From Bacillota bacterium (GTDB lineage Bacteria; Bacillota; Clostridia; DSM-8532), in assembly GCA_023459915.1 (NCBI GenBank), contig JAEWSN010000096.1, positions 1-11,014 on the forward strand: a stretch of DNA of 11,014 nt, written 5' to 3'. The notes under the pieces were generated by a model. That model saw nothing but the letters and a program-made list of their open reading frames with translations, did no database searches and was not told the DNA's origin. The position numbers and the translations under genes are program-made. Each line of letters opens with the position of its first letter. Within the stretch, counting starts at the first letter, position 1. Below are positions 6,231 through 11,014 of this stretch, piece after piece.

Positions 6231-6331
6231 GCAACAGGCTTGGCGACTGTTGCAGCAGGCCGGCATCTGACACAAAAGGTCCGGCGACTGTTGCAGCAGG
6301 CCCGGCATCCGTCGCGACAGGGTTTCGTGAC
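6231..6331 (+). repeat. Direct repeats and hairpins in the intra-operon gap before the ManA-like gene
   Basis: GGCGACTGTTGCAGCAGG begins an almost identical 26-27-mer ending in GGCATC at 6242-6267 and 6283-6309, with a 41-bp period and one extra C in the second copy. A degenerate third relative of its GCAGCAGGC part begins at 6231. GCAACAG (6231-6237) can pair with CTGTTGC (6247-6253), and a second hairpin GTCGCGA/TCGTGAC with one G-U pair lies at 6311-6331, just before the AAGGAG ribosome site. The frame of the next gene is open through the repeat, but no good start codon lies there. Either a small mobile or REP-like repeat, or a processing or attenuation element. Confidence 0.65.
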
Positions 6332-6353
6332 GAAGGCAAGGAGTGGGGATGGC

Positions 6354-7490
6354 ATGAGCAAGACAGAGGAAGGCGCCCAGGCACGAAACGCGTTTGAGTT
6401 TCCGGATCTCACCCGCATGCCCGTTCCGCTGGTGCCCAACCGCATCTATCGCGGGTATCCGGGTGGCAGGGAAATGTGCAGGTTCCGCGGAGAGCCCGCG
6501 CAGGCGGATGACTTGCGGCCCGAGGCCTGGGTTGGCTCCACCACGCTGACCATGGGGCACGAACGGCATCCGGGCGGCCGTCTCGGCCTTGCCCAGGTCC
6601 GGCTGGAGAATGGGGATTGTCCCTATCTCAAGGATCTCATTGACGCGGATCCCGCGGGGCTTCTCGGGCAGGCCCATGTGGCCCGTTTCGGGCCGGAGCC
6701 CGGCGTGCTGGTGAAGCTGCTCGATGCCGAGCGCCAGCTGGGGCTGCAATGCCATCCGGATCGCGCCTTTGCGAAAACACATTTCAACTCCCCGTACGGC
6801 AAGGTGGAATGCTGGTATGTGCTCGGCATCCGCGAGGACGCGCCGGAGCCGCCATATCTCCTGCTTGGATTCAAGGAGGGCGTCACCCGCGAAACCTTTG
6901 AACAACTGTATCAGGCGGATGACATCACTGCGATGGAGCAATGCTGCCACCGCATCCCCGCCGTCCCGGGAGAGATGTTTCATGTGGGGGCGGGCGTGCC
7001 GCACGCCATCGGGCCCGGCTGCTTTGTGATAGAGGTGCAGGAGCCCTCGGACATCACGGTGGGCGCGCTGCGGCGGGTCACCGGCGACGCAACGGCGGAC
7101 AAGGCGTTTGATGCGCGGACCATGGGCAGCTACCATTATGACGGACGCACATACGAACAGAATCTTGCGGCCTGGCGCGTGCCGCCCGTGGCGCTGCGCC
7201 AGCTGCCGGGTGGGCGGGAAGACCGGCTCATCGGCAACACGCAGACGACCTACTTTGGCGCGACCCGGCTGCGTGTGACCGGACAGCTGCCGCATCGCGA
7301 AACCGGCGCGTTCAGCATTGCCATTGTGACGGCCGGCCAGGGGCGGTTGGTTTGGCCGGGCGGGACGCTGCCTGTCCGCCGGGGGGATGAGTTTTTCCTG
7401 CCGGCCGGCTTGAAGGACGCACGGTGGGAGGCGGATGATGCCGGGGTGCTGGAAGTGGTCTGCTGCCATCCCCCGGAAATTGTTGATTGA
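6354..7490 (+). CDS. Class I mannose-6-phosphate isomerase-like protein (ManA-type cupin)
   Basis: Zinc cupin enzyme interconverting fructose-6-phosphate and mannose-6-phosphate, or a relative acting on another sugar phosphate. 378 residues, longer than the ~315 of Bacillus ManA. Expected metal ligands are visible: Gln132 and His134 in LGLQCHPD (129-136, usually QVHPD), Glu152 in KVECWYVL (150-157) and His217 in GAGVPHAIG (212-220). VKLLDA (120-125) and the IEVQEPSD segment (226-233) also match. Differences are SDITVGALRR (232-241) instead of the usual SDxTYR-like stretch and a long C-terminal part with a second cupin-like region ending in HPPEIVD. The ATG at 6354 follows AAGGAG (6338-6343); spacing of 10 nt is slightly long. 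Last gene before the terminator. It could feed the pathway product into glycolysis; a non-mannose substrate is possible. Confidence 0.87.
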   Translation: MSKTEEGAQARNAFEFPDLTRMPVPLVPNRIYRGYPGGREMCRFRGEPAQADDLRPEAWVGSTTLTMGHERHPGGRLGLAQVRLENGDCPYLKDLIDADPAGLLGQAHVARFGPEPGVLVKLLDAERQLGLQCHPDRAFAKTHFNSPYGKVECWYVLGIREDAPEPPYLLLGFKEGVTRETFEQLYQADDITAMEQCCHRIPAVPGEMFHVGAGVPHAIGPGCFVIEVQEPSDITVGALRRVTGDATADKAFDARTMGSYHYDGRTYEQNLAAWRVPPVALRQLPGGREDRLIGNTQTTYFGATRLRVTGQLPHRETGAFSIAIVTAGQGRLVWPGGTLPVRRGDEFFLPAGLKDARWEADDAGVLEVVCCHPPEIVD

Positions 7491-7534
7491 TACGCGACTT
7501 GGTTTTCATTTGGGTTTCCCGGGGAGAGAACGGG

Positions 7535-7572
7535 AACCGGCCGGCCTGTGCCAGCCGGTTTTCTTGTTTGTT
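7535..7572 (+). terminator. Intrinsic terminator of the sugar operon
   Basis: AACCGGC (7535-7541) pairs with GCCGGTT (7554-7560), with further partial GC pairing in the loop. The T-rich TTCTTGTTTGTT (7561-7572) follows. It lies 44 nt after the ManA-like stop codon and separates that operon from the sensor operon, whose -35 begins within the end of this T-rich tract. Confidence 0.75.
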
Positions 7573-7599
7573 GGCGTCGGTTCCCCATTGTGGTACGAT
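7571..7599 (+). promoter_or_regulatory. Sigma-A-type promoter of the sensor operon
   Basis: TTGGCG (7571-7576), an exact 17-bp spacer, then TACGAT (7594-7599), each 4/6 to consensus. A TGG directly before the -10 makes it extended. The expected start is near 7606, about 26 nt before the ATG at 7632. The upstream terminator makes an independent promoter necessary here. Confidence 0.65.
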
Positions 7600-7631
7600 G
7601 ATCACAACTGTTCCCTTTTCGGAGGCCCTTG

Positions 7632-8618
7632 ATGAATCCATACCGCCTCACGCCCCTCCACCGGTTGCTCATCATTCTGACCGCGCTGCTGCTCGCGGTG
7701 GCGGCGGCGTCCTCTGTCTGGCTGTCCATCGGGCTGGCCGGCCGCATGGCGTCCGCGCGCGAAATCATCACGCCCCTCCGGCCGGAAGACCGCCATGTGT
7801 TTGTGCTGCTCTCCAATGAGGATCCGCATTTCCGCGACGCGTTCCTCGCCGGCGCGCGCAAGGCGGCACAGGACAGGGGCATCGCGTTGGAAATCGTGCC
7901 CGAGACGGATCTCGGCAATGCGGTGGCATACGGGGAAGCCATGGGGGCCGCGGTGGCTTCTCGTGTGGACGGCATCATTGTCCAGCCCGCCTGGACGGAC
8001 GTGCTGCAGGCACCGGCTGAGGAGGCGGTGAGGGAGGGCATCCGGCTCATCACGGTGGAATCCGAGCTGGCCGGCCTGCCGCGTGACTGCCATGTCGGCT
8101 TCAACGCGTTCGAGTTCGGCACCCGCGCCGCCCGGCTGGCGGTTCAGGCATCCGGCCGAAACGCGCATCTCACGGTTCTCTACCGAACGGGAAACACCGG
8201 CAATGACAACCATCTCATCGACGCGGGCATGCGCGATCTGTTGTTTGCCCACCCCACCCTCGTCATGGAACGGGTGGAAACCGAGTCCAACGCGTTTTTT
8301 GGCGCGGAGGACACCATCCGCGGCATTCTCACGGAATCGCCGGGACAGGATTTGCTGGTGTGCACCACCGCGCGCGACACGGTGGCCGCCGCCCAGACCC
8401 TGCTCGATCTCAACAGGCTGAACGTCCAAATCGTTGGCACCGATCTCAATCCGGAAATCCAGTCCCTGCTCGACAAGAAGCTCATTTATGGCACGGTGGT
8501 CCGCAGCGCGGAGGAGATTGGCCGCCGCAGCGTGGAGTCCATGGACGCCCTGCTGGCCGGGGAAGCCGTGTCCGACAACATCGATGTGCCGCTGGGCGTT
8601 GTCCTGGCGGGCGGATAG
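7632..8618 (+). CDS. Membrane-anchored sugar-binding-protein-like sensor (RbsB/Peripla_BP_4 type)
   Basis: Predicted extracytoplasmic sugar-binding protein of the ribose-binding fold, 328 residues, held in the membrane by one N-terminal helix (about 11-35, LLIILTALLLAVAAA core). There is no lipobox cysteine; the only Cys residues are 153 and 244, so it is not a lipoprotein, and the segment looks like an uncleaved anchor. Fold features: VFVLLSNEDPHFRDAFLAGA (56-75), DGIIVQPAW (113-121), ITVESELAG (140-148), VGFNAFEFG (155-163) and IVGTDLNPEIQSLL (267-280). The ATG at 7632 has GGAGG (7621-7625) at 6 nt; the TTG just before it is in frame but less likely. The next gene, a histidine kinase, starts 9 nt after the stop. 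A dedicated sensor rather than a transport subunit is inferred, as with the XylFII-LytS-YesN xylose system of Clostridium. Ligand unknown. Confidence 0.85.
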   Translation: MNPYRLTPLHRLLIILTALLLAVAAASSVWLSIGLAGRMASAREIITPLRPEDRHVFVLLSNEDPHFRDAFLAGARKAAQDRGIALEIVPETDLGNAVAYGEAMGAAVASRVDGIIVQPAWTDVLQAPAEEAVREGIRLITVESELAGLPRDCHVGFNAFEFGTRAARLAVQASGRNAHLTVLYRTGNTGNDNHLIDAGMRDLLFAHPTLVMERVETESNAFFGAEDTIRGILTESPGQDLLVCTTARDTVAAAQTLLDLNRLNVQIVGTDLNPEIQSLLDKKLIYGTVVRSAEEIGRRSVESMDALLAGEAVSDNIDVPLGVVLAGG

Positions 8619-8627
8619 GAGGGTGGC

Positions 8628-10157
8628 ATGCGGTTGTTCAAGCGGCGCGTCAATACCATACGCAGCCACCTGATGCTCCTGTTTCTCACCATCACGGTGC
8701 TGTCGGGCGGTCTGAGCCTGTATGTGTTCTTCACCTTTTCCACGCTCACGGACAACCTGGGGGACATGTTCGACACCTCCATCCGGCTCGAGCAGGTGCT
8801 TGAGGATCTGGATGAGGCCCACGAGAGTCTGTATCTGTTCCTCAGCACCAGAAACAACGGCGATCTGCTCCGCTACAGCCGCGCCAGCGACCGGCTCTCC
8901 GCCTTTTCGGACGCGGTGCTGGCCCAGCATACCACGGACATGTACATGAAGGACATCGCCAACATGGTCCCCACCTACCTGCGGAAGGCGGACGAGGCGG
9001 TCGGCATCCGCCGCGGACGGGACCCCGCCTATATCGATCTGTACATGGAGGCCAACGCGACACTGGGGCACATCCGTCGCTACGCCGAGATGGTGGATTT
9101 GCGGCAGCTTCGCATGAACACCACCCTGTACCGCAGCCAGAGCCGGTTCATCGACGGCCTGAAAATCGCCAGCGTGCTGCTGCTGGCCGGCATGGTGATG
9201 CTCAGCGTGTTGCTGGTGCGCCACATCACCTACAAGCTCACCGATCCCATCACACGACTCTCCCGTGCGGCCGCGGAAATCGCGGAGGGCAATTACGACA
9301 CTGCGGAGCTGCCGGTGGCCAGGGAGGAGGAAATCCGGGGCATGACCCAGGCGTTCAACCAGATGAAGGAGAATGTCCGGGACTACATCCGCGCCCTGCA
9401 CGACAAGTCGGAGGCCGAATCCCAGCTCCACGAGCAGCAGGTGACCAACCTGCGCATGCAGAGCCTGCTCGACACCTCCCGCCTGCAGGCCCTCCAGGCC
9501 CAAATCAATCCGCATTTCCTGTTCAACACCCTCAATGCCGGCATCCAGCTTTCCATGATGGAGGGATCGGACCGGACCACGGTGTTTCTTGAGAACCTGT
9601 CGGACCTGTTCCGCTATAACATCCGAAACCCCGACACCTCGGTGTCCCTGCGGGAGGAAATCCTGCATGTCAGGGCCTACACCGAATTGATGCAGGTGCG
9701 CTTCGGTGACGCCATCACTTTCCTGTTCGACATCGATGAAACCGGCCTGGAGGCGCCCATTCCGCCACTCAGCATCCAGACGGTCGTGGAAAACGCCTGC
9801 ATCCATGGCCTGGGAGAACGGGGAACGGGCACCGTGCGGGTGCGCGTGATGCGTCAGGAGGCGCATGTGCGTGTCTCCGTGAGCGATGACGGCACCGGGA
9901 TCGATCCGGATGTGGTGCGCGACATCTTTGCCCGCAGCGCAGCCGTCCGCAAGCAGGCGAGCGGACATCATGCCGGACACACCACGGGCATCGGGCTGGC
10001 CAATGTCATCCAGCGCCTGCGGCTGTTGACGGGGGAAGAGGATGTGCTGGAGATCCTCTCCTCGGATCAGGTGGGCACAACGGTCAGCATGCGGCTGAAG
10101 CTGCCGCCGCCGGAGCCGGAGCCGGCGTCGGGCCAGAAGGAGGCGTTGCCATGTTGA
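8628..10157 (+). CDS. YesM/LytS-type sensor histidine kinase
   Basis: Membrane kinase, 509 residues, expected to phosphorylate the next gene's product. Order: TM1 (~14-37), an extracytoplasmic, probably all-helical domain of ~140 residues (38-177), TM2 (~178-199), HAMP linker (~200-255), coiled coil (~255-288), His_kinase domain with QAQINPHFLFNTLN (290-303, phospho-acceptor His296), N box VENACIHG (387-394), and ATP-lid motifs DDGTGID (420-426) and TGIGLANV (453-460). The outer domain is much shorter than the ~250-residue Cache region common in YesM kinases, which fits sensing through the adjacent anchored binding protein. AGGAGG (8617-8622) overlaps the previous stop codon, with 5-nt spacing to ATG 8628. 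The last 7 nt overlap the regulator gene, implying coupled translation. Confidence 0.95.
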   Translation: MRLFKRRVNTIRSHLMLLFLTITVLSGGLSLYVFFTFSTLTDNLGDMFDTSIRLEQVLEDLDEAHESLYLFLSTRNNGDLLRYSRASDRLSAFSDAVLAQHTTDMYMKDIANMVPTYLRKADEAVGIRRGRDPAYIDLYMEANATLGHIRRYAEMVDLRQLRMNTTLYRSQSRFIDGLKIASVLLLAGMVMLSVLLVRHITYKLTDPITRLSRAAAEIAEGNYDTAELPVAREEEIRGMTQAFNQMKENVRDYIRALHDKSEAESQLHEQQVTNLRMQSLLDTSRLQALQAQINPHFLFNTLNAGIQLSMMEGSDRTTVFLENLSDLFRYNIRNPDTSVSLREEILHVRAYTELMQVRFGDAITFLFDIDETGLEAPIPPLSIQTVVENACIHGLGERGTGTVRVRVMRQEAHVRVSVSDDGTGIDPDVVRDIFARSAAVRKQASGHHAGHTTGIGLANVIQRLRLLTGEEDVLEILSSDQVGTTVSMRLKLPPPEPEPASGQKEALPC

Positions 10158-11014
10158 AGCTGATGGTGGTCGATGATGAGCAGATCGTGCTCGATTCCGT
10201 CCGCTTTATCGTGGAGCGGGATCTCGACGGCTACGAAATCTGCGCCACGGCGCGTTCGGGCACGGAAGCCATTCTGCGCGCGGAACAGACGGTGCCGGAT
10301 CTTATCCTCATGGACATCCGCATGCCCGGACTCAACGGGCTGGAGGCCATCCGGGAAATCCGCACCCGGCTGCCCGCCGTCCGGTTTGTGGTGATTTCCG
10401 CCTGCGAGCAGTTCGAGTATGCCCGCCAGTCTGTGGAGCTCGGAGTGCTTGAGTATGTGGTCAAGCCGCTCAAGCGGACGCATCTCATCGGGTTGCTCAC
10501 GCGGGCCGCCGATGCCCTTGATCAGGAACGCCGCCGTCGCCAGCGCGATCTCGAGAACATGGAGAAACTCGAGAAGCTGCTGCCAGTGCTCGAGCAGGGT
10601 TTCATCCACGCCATCCTGCTGCATGGGGAGCTGGGTGGCGAACTGGGCAGGTACCGGGAGCTGTTCGGCATTTCGGCCAACCGCGCGTTCATGATGACCA
10701 TCGAGCTCCGGGAAGGTGTGGACGAAAAGGCGGACGAAGGCATCGAAGAAGCCGGCGCGGACGGGTTGGCGGATGCTGGTGGCGGAGAAACCGCCAACGC
10801 CATCGGCTCGAGCATCCGCGCCCAGCAATTGCTGCCGGTCTTTGCCGCGTTCCTCAAAAGCCGGCGCGTGGCCCTGGTGGGGCCGATGATGGTCAACCGG
10901 GTCATTGTGTGCGTGCAGGAATCCGGATCGCCGAGCGAATATGTGCAGCGCCTGTCCTCCATTCAGCTGGCCGAGGAGGTGGCGGATTTTCTCGCCGAGC
11001 AGTCGATGCGGATG
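10151..11014 (+). CDS. YesN-type response regulator, 3'-truncated by window edge
   Basis: Partner regulator of the kinase; 288 codons are visible with no stop before the window end. The receiver domain (1-~120) has Asp8/Asp9, phospho-acceptor Asp55 in LILMDIRMPG (51-60), Ser83 and Lys105 in YVVKPLK. A charged, probably coiled linker follows (~118-145, with QERRRRQRD), then the variable middle region typical of long YesN regulators (starting GFIHAILLHGE). An acidic, Gly/Ala-rich low-complexity stretch lies at ~188-218. The C-terminal AraC-type helix-turn-helix expected for this family would lie beyond 11014, so DNA binding is inferred. ATG 10151 overlaps the kinase stop codon (ATGTTGA, 10151-10157) and has AAGGAGG at 10137-10143. 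Target genes are likely transport or sugar-use operons nearby. Confidence 0.92.
   Translation, partial: MLKLMVVDDEQIVLDSVRFIVERDLDGYEICATARSGTEAILRAEQTVPDLILMDIRMPGLNGLEAIREIRTRLPAVRFVVISACEQFEYARQSVELGVLEYVVKPLKRTHLIGLLTRAADALDQERRRRQRDLENMEKLEKLLPVLEQGFIHAILLHGELGGELGRYRELFGISANRAFMMTIELREGVDEKADEGIEEAGADGLADAGGGETANAIGSSIRAQQLLPVFAAFLKSRRVALVGPMMVNRVIVCVQESGSPSEYVQRLSSIQLAEEVADFLAEQSMRM

Noticed and set aside
6240..6353. Upstream start for the ManA-like gene within the repeat region
   Set aside because: The extra residues would be encoded by the direct repeats, and the start codon lacks a ribosome site.
6045..7469. 474-codon - strand open frame opposite the ManA-like gene
   Set aside because: Compositional shadow; the + strand gene has the metal-site motifs and ribosome site.
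7602..9980. 792-codon open frame on the - strand across the sensor genes
   Set aside because: It lies exactly antisense to two clear genes with full domain motifs. Its translation is His/Gln/Val-rich with no recognisable fold, as expected from a GC-rich complementary frame.

Overview
The window is GC-rich, gene-dense bacterial chromosome. Strong AGGAGG-type Shine-Dalgarno sequences, sigma-A-like extended -10 promoters, a YesM/YesN-type two-component pair and several Gfo/Idh/MocA-type sugar oxidoreductases together suggest a high-GC member of the Bacillota (Clostridia or a Paenibacillus-like lineage). This placement is inferred from style and gene content, not from a marker search.

Layout. 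(1) 1-836: the C-terminal three quarters of prfA (peptide release factor 1), on the + strand. (2) 837-983: a short convergent gap with degenerate 11-bp repeats and a bidirectional hairpin terminator. (3) 984-2729: a DEAD-box RNA helicase on the - strand with a long disordered Arg/Gln/Gly-rich tail, a TTG start, a leader of about 165 nt containing a duplicated 16-mer, and a good promoter at 2903-2930. (4) 2897-3267: a noncoding divergent region with an AT-rich patch, a perfect 8+8 bp palindrome, a tiny ORF with a good ribosome site, and a possible operon promoter. (5) 3268-7490: a + strand catabolic operon of four genes: a TIM-barrel sugar-phosphate isomerase/epimerase, two different Gfo/Idh/MocA oxidoreductases, and a class I mannose-6-phosphate-isomerase-like enzyme. 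Two of its internal gaps hold repeats: three GGGGTCWGACCCC palindromes at 5184-5245 and a duplicated 26-27-mer at 6242-6309. The operon ends at a terminator at 7535-7572. (6) 7571-11014: a new promoter and a tightly packed sensor operon. It encodes a membrane-anchored sugar-binding-protein-like sensor, a YesM/LytS-type histidine kinase and a YesN-type response regulator cut off by the window end.

Working model (inference): the last three genes form a three-component sugar sensor. The anchored binding protein detects a sugar outside the cell, the kinase relays the signal through a small helical extracytoplasmic domain, and the regulator drives transport and/or catabolic genes. The operon just upstream, which would isomerise and oxidise or epimerise a sugar or cyclitol, is an obvious candidate target. 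The substrate cannot be read from the sequence. The most unusual items are the binding-protein/kinase/regulator module, the second oxidoreductase that lacks both the glycine-rich nucleotide motif and the EKP motif, and the repeats embedded inside the catabolic operon.
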